Assembly (NCBI GenBank): GCA_903907925.1 | Contig: CAIVQB010000113.1 | Location: 31,136-95,135, forward strand | Direction of reading: 5' to 3' | DNA length: 64,000 nucleotides | Source of the DNA: an uncultured Verrucomicrobiota bacterium | GTDB lineage: Bacteria; Verrucomicrobiota; Verrucomicrobiia; Limisphaerales; UBA9464 | Shown here: positions 8,105 through 17,571 of the stretch, in pieces | Layout: the number at the start of each line of letters is the position of its first letter | How positions within the stretch are numbered: position 1 is the stretch's first letter | The notes under the pieces: model-generated | What the model saw: the letters and a program-made list of their open reading frames with translations, nothing else | Database searches by the model: none | What the model was told of the DNA's origin: nothing | Program-made: the position numbers and the translations under genes

Positions 8105-10843
8105 GTGTTGACTGATTCAACGTCCCCCAAAGATACCGCTGTTTCCGGCAATGGAATTTCATCGTCCGATCGTCATCCCGCCCGTCCCGGGTCGGATCTG
8201 ACCCGCTACAGCGATTCGCTGGCGGATCTCGCCGCGCTGGCGCTGGCCGGAAAATCGCCGGAACAGCAGAAGATCGTCATCAGCGCCTTCATCGAGGATC
8301 TGCGGCGGTCGGGTCACTCGATCCCCACGGTCACCAGCACTCCCTATTTCAACACTATTCCGGTCGACGAACAGCCGGCCTATCCCGGCGATCTCGAAAT
8401 GGAGCGCCTCATCCGGGCGCACGTCCGCTGGAACGCGATGGCCATGGTGGCCAAGGCCAACAAGACGACCAATGTCGGCGGCCACATCGCCACTTTTGCC
8501 TCGCTGGCCACGCTGTATGAGGTGGGATTCAACCACTTCTTCCGCGGCGACGACGACGGGACGACGGCGGACATGATTTATTTCCAGGGGCACGCCTCCC
8601 CGGGGAATTATTCGCGCGCCTTTCTGGAAGGCCGGTTGACCGAAGAGCATCTCAAGAATTTCCGCCAGGAATTGCAGCCGCACCCCGGTCTCAGCAGCTA
8701 TCCGCATCCCTACTTGATGCCGGAGTTCTGGCTGTTTCCCACCGTCTCGATGGGGCTGGGCCCGATCCATTCCATCTACCAGGCCCGTTTCAGCCGGTAT
8801 CTCCAGGCCCGCGGTCTCGCCCAAGGCGATCCGTTCGTATGGGCCTTCATCGGTGATGGCGAATCCGATGAACCTGAAACCCACGGTGCCATCGGCATGG
8901 CCGGTCGCGAGGGTCTCGACAACTTGGTCTGGGTCATCAATTGCAATCTCCAGCGGCTCGACGGACCGGTGCGCGGCAACGGCAAGGTCATCCAGGATTT
9001 GGAAGGCCAGTTCCGCGGCGCGGGATGGAATGTTATCAAGGTGGTCTGGGGCAGCGACTGGGATGCCCTGCTGGCGAAGGACGCGAAGGGCGTGCTGGCC
9101 CGGCGCATGGAGGAGGTCGTGGATGGCGAGTATCAGAAGTACATCGTCGAAAGCGGCGCCTACATCCGGAAAAACTTCTTCGGAAAGTACCCCGAGCTGC
9201 TCGAACTGGTGAATCATTTGAGCGACGACCAGTTGAAGCGCCTGACTCGCGGCGGACATGATCCGCGCAAAGTCTACGCCGCCTATCACCGGGCGACCCG
9301 GCGCAATGGCCGGCCGACCGTGATCCTGGCCAAGACGGTCAAGGGCTACGGCACCGGCGAGGCGGGCGAGGGGAAGAACCCCACCCACGGTCTCAAGAAA
9401 CTCGCCGAACGCGACATCCGGCATTTCCGCGAACGTTTCTCCATCCCGCTGGAAGACGACGTGATCGCCGACCTGCCGTTCTACCGGCCGCCGGAGGACA
9501 GCGACGAGATGCGATATCTTCACGCCCGCCGCACGGCATTGAACGGCTTCAATCCGCGCCGTCGCGTGCGCGGAGTCAAGCTCCAGACGCCGAGTCACAC
9601 TCAATTCCCGACATTGTTGAATGCCGCGGTGTTGAAGGAGGCCTCGACCACGAAAGCCTACAACCTGCTGCTCGGAGCCCTTCTGCGCGACAAACAGATC
9701 GGCAAATACGTGGTGCCGATCGTGCCCGACGAGGCCCGCACCTTCGGCATGGAAGGCCTGTTCAGCCAGGTCGGCATCTACAGCTCACGCGGTCAGCTCT
9801 ACGATCCCGGTGCCAAGACCGAGGACAACGCCAACACGCCCTACATCGAGAAGAAAGACGGCCAGTTGCTCGAAGAAGGCATCAACGAGGCCGGATCCAT
9901 GGCCGATTTCATCGCCGCCGGCACCGCTCACGTGACCTACGGCGTGCCGACCATTCCGTTCTACATCTACTACTCGATGTTCGGATTCCAGCGGGTTGGC
10001 GACCAGATCTGGCTCGCCGGTGACAGCCGTTGCCGCGGGTTCATGGTTGGCGCGACTTCCGGCCGCACGACATTGAACGGCGAAGGTTTGCAGCATCAGG
10101 ACGCCCACAGCCATCTCATTGCGGCGAGCGTGCCGAACCTGATGAGCTATGAACCGGCGTTCGGTTACGAACTGGCGGTCATCGTCTGCGACGGCCTCAA
10201 GCGCATGTACGCCGACGGCGAGGACATCTTCTACTACGTTTCCGTCCACAACGAGGACTACACCCATGCTCCGATGCCGGAGGATCCGGCGGTCGTGGAA
10301 GGGATTCTCCGCGGGTTGTACCGTTTCAAGGCCGGTCCGTCCGACCTGAAGTTGAAGGCGCACGTGATCGGCTCGGGCTCCATTCTGATGCAGGCGTTGA
10401 AAGCACAGGAAATCCTGGCCAAGTACGGCGTGAGTGCCGACGTGTGGAGCGCGACCAGTTTCAAGCGGCTTCGCAGCGAAGCGCAGGCCGCCAAACGTTG
10501 GAACATGCTGCATCCGACGGAAACGCCGCGGAAGAGCTACCTCGAAACCCTCGTCGAACCCGAGACCGGCGTCTGGGTCGCGGTGAGTGACAACCTGAAG
10601 CTGGTGGCCGATCAGATAGCGCCCTGGATTCCCGGCGGACTGATGACCCTGGGATGCGACGGTTTTGGCCGGAGCGAAGTGCGCCCGGCGTTGCGGCGGT
10701 TCTTCGAGATCGATGCCGAATCCACGGCGGTGGCCACGCTCTACAAGCTCAGCCAGACGGGAGCGCTGGCACCGGAGATCGTCGCGCAGGCAATCCGCGA
10801 ACTCGGAATTGATCCGGAGAAGATCCACGGCATCTGCGTTTGA
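8105..10843 (+). CDS. aceE: Pyruvate dehydrogenase E1 component, homodimeric type
   Basis: ThDP-dependent enzyme that decarboxylates pyruvate and passes the acetyl group to the lipoyl domain of E2. About 912 residues, close to E. coli AceE (887). Landmarks: TTNVGGHIATFASLATLYEVGFNHFF, the ThDP/Mg motif GDGESDEPE near residue 250, DEARTFGMEGLF and the C-terminal LGCDGFGRSEVR. No ATG fits the start. The frame overlaps lplA upstream, so GTG 8105 or TTG 8108 must be used. No ribosome binding site is evident. E2 and E3 genes are not next to it, which is unlike the usual aceEF operon. The divergent lplA gene suggests a functional link through lipoylation. Confidence 0.95.
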   Translation: MLTDSTSPKDTAVSGNGISSSDRHPARPGSDLTRYSDSLADLAALALAGKSPEQQKIVISAFIEDLRRSGHSIPTVTSTPYFNTIPVDEQPAYPGDLEMERLIRAHVRWNAMAMVAKANKTTNVGGHIATFASLATLYEVGFNHFFRGDDDGTTADMIYFQGHASPGNYSRAFLEGRLTEEHLKNFRQELQPHPGLSSYPHPYLMPEFWLFPTVSMGLGPIHSIYQARFSRYLQARGLAQGDPFVWAFIGDGESDEPETHGAIGMAGREGLDNLVWVINCNLQRLDGPVRGNGKVIQDLEGQFRGAGWNVIKVVWGSDWDALLAKDAKGVLARRMEEVVDGEYQKYIVESGAYIRKNFFGKYPELLELVNHLSDDQLKRLTRGGHDPRKVYAAYHRATRRNGRPTVILAKTVKGYGTGEAGEGKNPTHGLKKLAERDIRHFRERFSIPLEDDVIADLPFYRPPEDSDEMRYLHARRTALNGFNPRRRVRGVKLQTPSHTQFPTLLNAAVLKEASTTKAYNLLLGALLRDKQIGKYVVPIVPDEARTFGMEGLFSQVGIYSSRGQLYDPGAKTEDNANTPYIEKKDGQLLEEGINEAGSMADFIAAGTAHVTYGVPTIPFYIYYSMFGFQRVGDQIWLAGDSRCRGFMVGATSGRTTLNGEGLQHQDAHSHLIAASVPNLMSYEPAFGYELAVIVCDGLKRMYADGEDIFYYVSVHNEDYTHAPMPEDPAVVEGILRGLYRFKAGPSDLKLKAHVIGSGSILMQALKAQEILAKYGVSADVWSATSFKRLRSEAQAAKRWNMLHPTETPRKSYLETLVEPETGVWVAVSDNLKLVADQIAPWIPGGLMTLGCDGFGRSEVRPALRRFFEIDAESTAVATLYKLSQTGALAPEIVAQAIRELGIDPEKIHGICV

Positions 10844-11059
10844 TCTGGAACGATTCAGAAGAAGCGCAGAAGACACGGATTTATACCGATTGGTGAAAAG
10901 CCGATCTAATTCGGTTCATTCCGTTCATCCTGTCTCACTCCCGCTCGTCGGGGCCATCCCTGTCCCGTCGTCGAGATCGCAGACGAGGCGGCAACCCGTG
11001 TGGATGCCTCAGAGATTTCGTTTGGACGGGCCGGCCGGTGAGAGCAGCGTTCCCGGGTG

Positions 11060-12424
11060 ATGCGACGATTCAAGCTTTCCGCGGTGCTCGGTATCTTCAC
11101 TGAAACCTTCGGTCTCGGCCGCGGGGCCGCAATGGCGGCGGTGGCGCTCATCGTTCTCACCGTCGCGGCGGCCGCCTATCTGTTCCTTCAATCGGCACCG
11201 CCAAAATCCCTGGTCATCACCAGTGGTCCGCCGGGAAGCGTCTTCGAACGGTACGCATTGAGTTATTCGAACACCCTCGCCCGCGATCACGTCCGCGTGC
11301 GGGTGGTGAACTCCCGCGGTTCAGAGGAGAATCTGGCGCGGCTTCGGCTGGGCGGTTCGCGATTCGATGTTGGATTTGTTCAGGGCGGGTTGACGGGTTC
11401 GGTTCAACCCGAGGGGCGACGGCGCGTGCTGCACTCGCTGGGCAGCATCATGTATGAGCCGCTGTGGGTGTTTTGCCGCGCATCCAACCCCGCGGTGTTG
11501 CTGTCCGATTTCGCCGGCCAGCGCCTGGCCATCGGCGCGCCCGGGAGCGGAACGTTGTCGCTGGCGACCCTCCTGCTAGCGACCAATGGAATCGTGCCCG
11601 GGGGCCGCACCACCCTGTTGCAACTGGACGGTGACGAAGGCGTGACCCAACTGCTCGCCGGCCGCGTGGACACTGCATTCCTGATGAGCGATTCCGTTTC
11701 GACCAACACCCTTCGTTCGGTGATGCGCAATCCGGAGTTCCGGGTTTTTGACTTCGTCCAGGCGGCCGGCTACACCCGACGGATTCCCTACCTGAACCGC
11801 CTCGTCATCCCGCGTGGCGGAATCGATTTTGGAATGGATCGACCGCCGCATGACCTCCAGCTCGTCGGCCCGATGGTGGAACTCATCGCGCGTGGGGACC
11901 TCCATCCGGCGCTCTCCGACCTGCTTCTGGAGGCCGCCCGGGAGCTGCACAAGAACCCGTCCCTCCTGCAGCAGAAGGGGGAGTTTCCCGCGCCGTTGGA
12001 GCATGAGTTTACGCTCAGTCCGGCGGCGATCCGGTACTTCAAGACCGGCAAAAGCTGGCTGTACCGGAACCTGCCGTTCTCGGTGGCAGGCGTGGTCGAG
12101 GGGGTGATCGCCCTCATTGTGCCGATGGCGATTGTGCTGATTCCCGGCCTTAAACTGATTCCGGCCGTCCTGCGGTGGCGGGTGAAACTCATCCTGTTCC
12201 GATGGTATCGGGCGTTGCAGGCGGTCGAGCGCGGGCTTCACGGCCCGGCGAATCCGGAGGCCCACCGGGAATGGATGAACCGTCTGGACCACATCGAAGC
12301 CACGGTGAAGTCCATCAGCATTCCTGCGTCGTTTGCCGACCAGTTTTATGCCCTGCGCGGGCACATCACCTACGTTCGTGAACGATTCAAGGAGCCGGGA
12401 CCGGGCGTGGTCCACCCGAAGTGA
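11060..12424 (+). CDS. TAXI family TRAP transporter solute-binding subunit with membrane anchors
   Basis: Substrate receptor of a TRAP-like uptake system. One transmembrane helix near residues 20-45 is followed by the TAXI domain (VITSGPPGSVFERYALSYSNTLAR, then SEENLARLRLGGSRFDVGFVQGG and GAPGSGTLSLATLLL). A second hydrophobic stretch near residues 340-370 (GVVEGVIALIVPMAIVLIPGL) and a cytoplasmic-looking helical tail follow. Such membrane-tethered TAXI proteins are often orphan, and no TRAP permease (DctQM) gene is found nearby. ATG 11060 is preferred over the adjoining GTG 11057. The 3' end overlaps the convergent tetR gene by 38 bp. Substrate unknown. Confidence 0.85.
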   Translation: MRRFKLSAVLGIFTETFGLGRGAAMAAVALIVLTVAAAAYLFLQSAPPKSLVITSGPPGSVFERYALSYSNTLARDHVRVRVVNSRGSEENLARLRLGGSRFDVGFVQGGLTGSVQPEGRRRVLHSLGSIMYEPLWVFCRASNPAVLLSDFAGQRLAIGAPGSGTLSLATLLLATNGIVPGGRTTLLQLDGDEGVTQLLAGRVDTAFLMSDSVSTNTLRSVMRNPEFRVFDFVQAAGYTRRIPYLNRLVIPRGGIDFGMDRPPHDLQLVGPMVELIARGDLHPALSDLLLEAARELHKNPSLLQQKGEFPAPLEHEFTLSPAAIRYFKTGKSWLYRNLPFSVAGVVEGVIALIVPMAIVLIPGLKLIPAVLRWRVKLILFRWYRALQAVERGLHGPANPEAHREWMNRLDHIEATVKSISIPASFADQFYALRGHITYVRERFKEPGPGVVHPK

Positions 12425-13016
12425 CGGGCGACACGGCGATGGACGACAGGAAATAGGCGACGACGGCCCGGGCGCGCGGGCCGGTGGGCTCTTGAGACAA
12501 GGTCGGAATCAGGATCGGATGAAGGAAGAGCGCGGTGGCATCCTTCAGGACGGCGGCGGCCTCATCCACGTCGACGGGCCGGAATTCACCCGCCTCGATT
12601 CCTTCGACCAGCAACTGGCGGAAGACATCGAAAATGGCCTGCCGGTGACGTTGGGCGGCGTCGGGCCGGAGTTCGAACAGGTGACGAAATGCCTCATACA
12701 CCTCCGGATCCCGTACGAACTTCCGCCGCCGCTTCAGGTGGAGATTCAACACCACCGCCTCGATCCGTTCGGCGGCGGTCCCGGGTTTCCGCGCCGTGGA
12801 CTGGACGAAGGATTCCACCTTGGCCAGCCATTCGTTGACCACCGTGTCGAGGATGTCGGTCTTGTTGCGGAAGAACCGGTAAACGTTGGCGTGGGACATC
12901 CCGAGCGACTTGGCGATGTCGACCACTGTGAGCTTGTCCTTGCCGTGCCGCCGCAAGAGACGAAGCGCTGTTTCCAGGATTCGGACCCGCGTGGCTTCGG
13001 AGGGGGCTTGGGTCAT
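12387..13016 (-). CDS. TetR family repressor, divergent from the mdtABC-like operon
   Basis: Protein of 209 residues. The N-terminal helix-turn-helix (LTVVDIAKSLGMSHANVYRFFRNKTDIL) is typical of TetR proteins; the rest is a helical effector domain with a C-terminal TetR_C-like region. It starts at ATG 13016, only 8 bp from the palindrome at 13024-13045, and is transcribed away from the adaptor/RND operon. This layout strongly suggests that it represses both itself and the operon. Its 3' end overlaps the TAXI gene tail to tail. The inducing ligand is not predictable. Confidence 0.92.
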   Translation of the reverse strand: MTQAPSEATRVRILETALRLLRRHGKDKLTVVDIAKSLGMSHANVYRFFRNKTDILDTVVNEWLAKVESFVQSTARKPGTAAERIEAVVLNLHLKRRRKFVRDPEVYEAFRHLFELRPDAAQRHRQAIFDVFRQLLVEGIEAGEFRPVDVDEAAAVLKDATALFLHPILIPTLSQEPTGPRARAVVAYFLSSIAVSPVTSGGPRPVPAP

Positions 13017-13023
13017 GGAAGAG

Positions 13024-13045
13024 TTACATATGACAGAATATGTAA
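13024..13045. promoter_or_regulatory. Perfect inverted repeat, likely operator for tetR and the mdtABC-like operon
   Basis: TTACATAT-gacaga-ATATGTAA is a perfect 8-6-8 inverted repeat. Toward tetR it sits inside a plausible promoter: TTGTCA, 17 bp, TATGTA on the minus strand. Toward the efflux operon it abuts TTGACA at 13047-13052. Repressor binding here would block both directions. Confidence 0.75.
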
Positions 13046-13191
13046 GTTGACAACAGGAAGATCCAAACTAGCGTCGGAAACATACACCGGCCAGTTCAGG
13101 ATATCTTCCGGACCCGGCGCGGGGGGATCCGGTTTCGATCGACTAACTGTCCATCGAAGGCAGAATCTCCAGGTCATTCCCGGTCCGTCGC

Positions 13192-14448
13192 ATGAACAAC
13201 GCTCCCCAGTCCGCATCACCGCCTTCCCGTCCCGAACGGCGAACCTCGCTTGGGATGGTCATCGCACTCCTGATCCTCGCCGCCGTTGCCGCCGGAACCT
13301 GGTGGCTGGTGCGCTCCCGACAGGCGGCCGCATTGGCCAAGACCGCGGGTCCCGCCCGCGGGGCGGTCGAGGTGCCCGTGGTGGACGGGGTGGTGGTCCG
13401 TCAGGACGTGCCCCAGTTCCTGGACGGACTCGGCACGGTGCAGGCGTTCAACTCGGTGGTCGTGCGGGCCCGGGTGGAAGGGCTCCTGCGCCGGGTGGTG
13501 TTCACCGAAGGGCAGGAGGTCAAGGCCGGGGATCTGCTCGCGGAAATCGATCCGACCCCGTTCGAAATCGGATTGCGTCAGGCCGAGGCGAAGCAGGCCG
13601 AGGATGAATCCAAGCTGGCCAACGCCCGCGCGGAATTGGTCCGCGACGAGGGATTGATCGAACGAAAGATCCTCTCGCAGAAGGACTACGACGACCAAAA
13701 AGCCGTGGTGACACAAGGGGTCTCCACCGTAAAGGCCGATCAAGCGGAGACCGATCAGGCCCGGGTTCAACTCGGCTACACCCGAATCCTTTCGCCGATT
13801 GATGGACGGACCGGGATTCGCCAGATCGACGCGGGCAACCTGATCCACACCGGTGATTCCAACGGAGTGGTCGTGGTCTCCCAACTGCGTCCTGTCTCCG
13901 TGGTGTTCACCATGCCTGAGCAGTCCCTTCCGCAGATCAACCAGGCCCAGGCGGAGAACACGCTCGAAGTGCTGGCATTGGACCGCGACAGCTCGAACGT
14001 GGTGGCCCGCGGCACGCTGACCGTGGTGGACAACCAAATCGACACCGCGACCGGAACCGTCCGGCTCAAGGCGCGATTCGAGAATCAGGATCTCCGCCTC
14101 TGGCCGGGGCAGTTCGTTAACACCCGGCTGCACTTGCGGACCCGCAAGGGAGCCATCGTCGTGGCGTCCACCGTCGTCCAGCGTGGTCCGGACGGACCTT
14201 TCGCCTTCGTCATTGGTGCCGACGGTGCCGTGTCGATGCGCACCATCCGAACCGGGCCGGTGCAGGACGGATTGACCATGATCGAATCGGGACTGGAGCC
14301 GGGCGAACGGGTGGTCGTGGACGGTCAGTACAAGCTGCAGAACGGTTCCAAGGTTCGCACCGGTCCGCCCAAGGGAGCGGCCCCATCGGCCAAGGGCGGT
14401 AGTGGCGGCAATGGCGGCGCAACCCGCACCAATTCTCCTCCCCGGTGA
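13192..14448 (+). CDS. mdtA: Efflux RND periplasmic adaptor subunit, MdtA-like
   Basis: Periplasmic adaptor of about 418 residues, anchored by one N-terminal transmembrane helix (MVIALLILAAVAAGTWWLV) rather than by a lipid, unlike the adaptor at 1784-2941. Lipoyl halves (VVVRARVEGLLRRVVFTEGQ with GDLLAEIDPTPF; LGYTRILSPIDGRTGIRQIDAGN) flank a helical hairpin. The beta-barrel has VVDNQIDTATGTVRLKARFEN as in MdtA. A Gly/Ser/Lys-rich tail ends the chain. Its stop codon overlaps the GTG start of the first permease (GTGA), showing translational coupling. The symbol is given by similarity of the three-gene layout to mdtABC. Confidence 0.9.
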   Translation: MNNAPQSASPPSRPERRTSLGMVIALLILAAVAAGTWWLVRSRQAAALAKTAGPARGAVEVPVVDGVVVRQDVPQFLDGLGTVQAFNSVVVRARVEGLLRRVVFTEGQEVKAGDLLAEIDPTPFEIGLRQAEAKQAEDESKLANARAELVRDEGLIERKILSQKDYDDQKAVVTQGVSTVKADQAETDQARVQLGYTRILSPIDGRTGIRQIDAGNLIHTGDSNGVVVVSQLRPVSVVFTMPEQSLPQINQAQAENTLEVLALDRDSSNVVARGTLTVVDNQIDTATGTVRLKARFENQDLRLWPGQFVNTRLHLRTRKGAIVVASTVVQRGPDGPFAFVIGADGAVSMRTIRTGPVQDGLTMIESGLEPGERVVVDGQYKLQNGSKVRTGPPKGAAPSAKGGSGGNGGATRTNSPPR

Positions 14449-17400
14449 ACCTTTCAGAACCCTTCATCCATCGTCCGGTTGCCACGTCGCTGCTGATGGC
14501 CGGCGTGGTGATCATGGGCGTGCTGGGATACCTGCTGCTCCCCATCTCGGCGCTGCCGCCGGTGGATTTTCCCACGATTCAAATCACCGCCCAATTTCCC
14601 GGTGCAAGTCCCGAGGTGATGGCGTCGTCGGTCACCACGCCATTGGAACGGCAGTTCGGACAGATCAGCGGACTGAACCTGATGACGTCGCAGAGTTCGT
14701 TCGGGAACACTGCCGTCACTCTTCAGTTCAATCTCGATCGCGACATCGACGCCGCGGCCCAGGATGTTCAGGCGGCGATCAACGCGGCCAACGGTGTTCT
14801 GCCCCGGATGCCGAATCCGCCCACCTTCAGCAAGATCAACCCCGCCGATTCGCCGATCCTGACCCTCGAGGTGCATTCCGCGACGCTGCCGTTGGAGCGG
14901 GTGACGGACATCGCCGACACCGTCCTCGCCCAGAAGTTGAGCGAAGTCACCGGCGTGGGTTTGGTGACGATTCAGGGAAAACAGAAACCTGCGGTGCGGG
15001 TTCGCATTAATCCGTCGGCGCTCGCCGCGCTGGGATTGAGCCTGGAGGAGGTCCGGACCGCGTTGGTCCAGAATAACATCAACGCGCCGAAGGGCAGCTT
15101 CGATGGCGCGCATCAGGCGTTTGCCATCACGGTCAACGATCAGATCTACAACGCCGTCGAATACGCGAACGTCATCGTCGCCTACAAGAACGGCTCGCCG
15201 ATCCGGGTCCGCGACATCGGCGAAGTGGTCGATGATGTGGAAAATATGCGGCTCGGCGGATGGGTCGGCGACCGACCGGCGGTGATCGTCGACATCCAGC
15301 GCCAGCCGGGGGCCAACATCATCCAGACCGCCAACCGGGTGAAGGAGTTGTTGCCGGCACTCCGGTCGGTGATGCCCGCCGGCGTGAAGGTGGACATTCT
15401 GACCGACCGGACGGAGACCATTCGGGCCTCCATCGCCGACGTGGAATTTACCCTGATTCTCACGGTGATTCTGGTGATTTTGGTGATCTTCCTGTTCCTG
15501 CGAAAATTCTGGGCCACGGTGATTCCCAGCGTCGCGCTGCCGATCGCAGTGGTGGGAACGTTCGGAGTAATGAAGCTCGCCGGCTTCAGCCTCGACAACC
15601 TTTCGCTGATGGCGCTGACGATTTCCACCGGCTTCGTGGTGGACGACGCGATCGTCATGATCGAGAACATCGTCCGGCATCTGGAGGCCGGCGAAGCGCC
15701 ATTGCCGGCAGCGATCAAGGGCGCCCGGCAAATAGGGTTCACCGTGATTTCGCTCAGTGTCTCCCTGATCGCGGTGTTCATCCCGTTGCTGTTCATGACC
15801 GGCATTGTCGGACGGTTGTTCCGCGAATTCGCCATGACGCTGAGCATCGCGGTGGTCATGTCGGCGATCGTTTCGCTGACGCTCACACCGATGATGTGCG
15901 CCCGTCTCCTCAAGTCCGAGGCGCTGACGGTTCATGGACGTTTTTACCGGGTCACCGAGCGTTTTTTCCAGGGGATGCTCAACGCCTACGAGCATGGATT
16001 GAAATGGGTGCTGCGCAACCAGCCCTTCACCCTCGCCGTCGCCCTCGCGACGCTGGCCGCCACGATCTGGCTCTTCTTCCTGGTTCCCAAGGGCCTCCTG
16101 CCGCAACAGGACACCGGGCTCATCATCGGGGTGACCGAATCCGCGCAAACCATTTCATTCCGGGCGATGGCTGACCGTCAGCGTGCCGTGACCGAAATTG
16201 TCCGCCGGGATCCCGATGTCGCGAGCGTGGCTTCATTCGTGGGGACCGGCACGGTCAACGTGACCGGGAATTCCGGCCGCATTTACATCAATCTCCGACC
16301 ACGCTCCCAACGGAAGGCGGGCGCGGATGAAATCATTGGCCGGCTGCGGGAGGCGACCCGTTCGGTGGAGGGAATCGCGCTCTTCATGCAGGCGGTCCAG
16401 GACGTGCAAATCGACAGCCGGATCAGCAGCACCCAATACCAGTACACGCTCCAGGATGCCGATGATTCGGAACTGACGGAGTGGGCGCCCCGCCTGCTGA
16501 CACGGTTGCGCGAACTGCCGGAGTTGACCGATGTGGCGTCGGATCAACAGGCCGCCGGTTTGCAATTGGTGGTGGAAATCGACCGCGACGCGGCGGCGCG
16601 GCTCAACGTGCCACTCCAGTCGATTGACGACACGTTGTACGATGCATTCGGACAACGCCAGGTCTCGACCATTTTCACCCAGCTAAACCAATACCGGGTG
16701 GTGCTCGAAGCCGGCACTCAGTTTCAGGTGGGACCTGAGGCGCTCGGAACCGTGTACGTGAAGTCGAGCACCGGGCAGATGGTGCGTCTTTCCAGCATTG
16801 CCACGGTCCGCACCCGCTCGGCCGCATTGTCCATTTCGCGTCAGGGTCAATTCCCCGCGGTCACCTTGTCGTTCAATCTCCGACCCGGCAGTTCGCTCGG
16901 TGCCGCGGTCGAGGCGATTCAGAAGGCGGGTCGCGACATCAGTCTGCCGGATACCATCGCCACCAATTTTTCAGGGAGCGCCGCCGAATTCCGCTCGTCG
17001 CTCGCCAGTGAGCCCTTCCTCATTCTCGCCGCCATCGTGGTCATCTACATCGTGCTGGGCGTGCTGTACGAGAGCTACATCCATCCGATCACCATCCTTT
17101 CCAGTCTGCCGTCCGCCGGCGTCGGGGCTCTGCTGGCCCTCATTCTCTGCGGCGAACAATTGTCGCTGGTCGCCCTGATCGGAATCATCCTGCTGATCGG
17201 GATCGTGAAGAAGAACGCGATCATGATGATCGATTTTGCTCTGGAAGCGGAACGTGAAGAAGGGCTCCAGCCCGAGGAATCCATCTACAAGGCCTGTCTG
17301 CTGCGGTTTCGGCCGATCATGATGACCACCATGGCCGCGCTGCTCGGGGCGTTGCCGCTCGCGTTGGAGAACGGAACCGGTTCCGAACTCCGGAAGCCGC

Positions 17401-17564
17401 TCGGCATCTCCATCGTCGGCGGCCTGTTGGTGTCCCAGTTCCTGACGCTCTACACCACGCCAGTCATTTATCTCTACATGGATCGACTCAGCCGTTGGGT
17501 GACTGGTCGTGCGCGCGCCGGCGAATCGATGCCGCCCGCAGTGGCCCTGGGGGCGACGCACTAA
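14445..17564 (+). CDS. mdtB: RND efflux permease, MdtB-like
   Basis: Inner-membrane RND pump of 1039 residues with 12 predicted helices. It starts at GTG 14445, overlapping the adaptor stop. The N-terminal MNLSEPFIHRPVATSLLMAG and LPISALPPVDFPTIQI match MdtB/MdtC-type pumps. TGFVVDDAIVMIENIVRH contains the paired Asp of the TM4 proton relay. The C-terminal SLVALIGIILLIGIVKKNAIMMIDFA is also conserved. Together with the next gene it probably forms a heterotrimeric pump, as in E. coli MdtBC. Confidence 0.93.
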   Translation: MNLSEPFIHRPVATSLLMAGVVIMGVLGYLLLPISALPPVDFPTIQITAQFPGASPEVMASSVTTPLERQFGQISGLNLMTSQSSFGNTAVTLQFNLDRDIDAAAQDVQAAINAANGVLPRMPNPPTFSKINPADSPILTLEVHSATLPLERVTDIADTVLAQKLSEVTGVGLVTIQGKQKPAVRVRINPSALAALGLSLEEVRTALVQNNINAPKGSFDGAHQAFAITVNDQIYNAVEYANVIVAYKNGSPIRVRDIGEVVDDVENMRLGGWVGDRPAVIVDIQRQPGANIIQTANRVKELLPALRSVMPAGVKVDILTDRTETIRASIADVEFTLILTVILVILVIFLFLRKFWATVIPSVALPIAVVGTFGVMKLAGFSLDNLSLMALTISTGFVVDDAIVMIENIVRHLEAGEAPLPAAIKGARQIGFTVISLSVSLIAVFIPLLFMTGIVGRLFREFAMTLSIAVVMSAIVSLTLTPMMCARLLKSEALTVHGRFYRVTERFFQGMLNAYEHGLKWVLRNQPFTLAVALATLAATIWLFFLVPKGLLPQQDTGLIIGVTESAQTISFRAMADRQRAVTEIVRRDPDVASVASFVGTGTVNVTGNSGRIYINLRPRSQRKAGADEIIGRLREATRSVEGIALFMQAVQDVQIDSRISSTQYQYTLQDADDSELTEWAPRLLTRLRELPELTDVASDQQAAGLQLVVEIDRDAAARLNVPLQSIDDTLYDAFGQRQVSTIFTQLNQYRVVLEAGTQFQVGPEALGTVYVKSSTGQMVRLSSIATVRTRSAALSISRQGQFPAVTLSFNLRPGSSLGAAVEAIQKAGRDISLPDTIATNFSGSAAEFRSSLASEPFLILAAIVVIYIVLGVLYESYIHPITILSSLPSAGVGALLALILCGEQLSLVALIGIILLIGIVKKNAIMMIDFALEAEREEGLQPEESIYKACLLRFRPIMMTTMAALLGALPLALENGTGSELRKPLGISIVGGLLVSQFLTLYTTPVIYLYMDRLSRWVTGRARAGESMPPAVALGATH

Positions 17565-17571
17565 TCGTTCC

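Noticed and set aside
8159..9604. 481-aa minus-strand ORF
   Set aside because: Lies antisense to aceE; long antisense frames are common at this GC content.
14454..16148. 564-aa minus-strand ORF
   Set aside because: Antisense to mdtB; composition (His/Asp/Arg/Gln) is that of a shadow frame.
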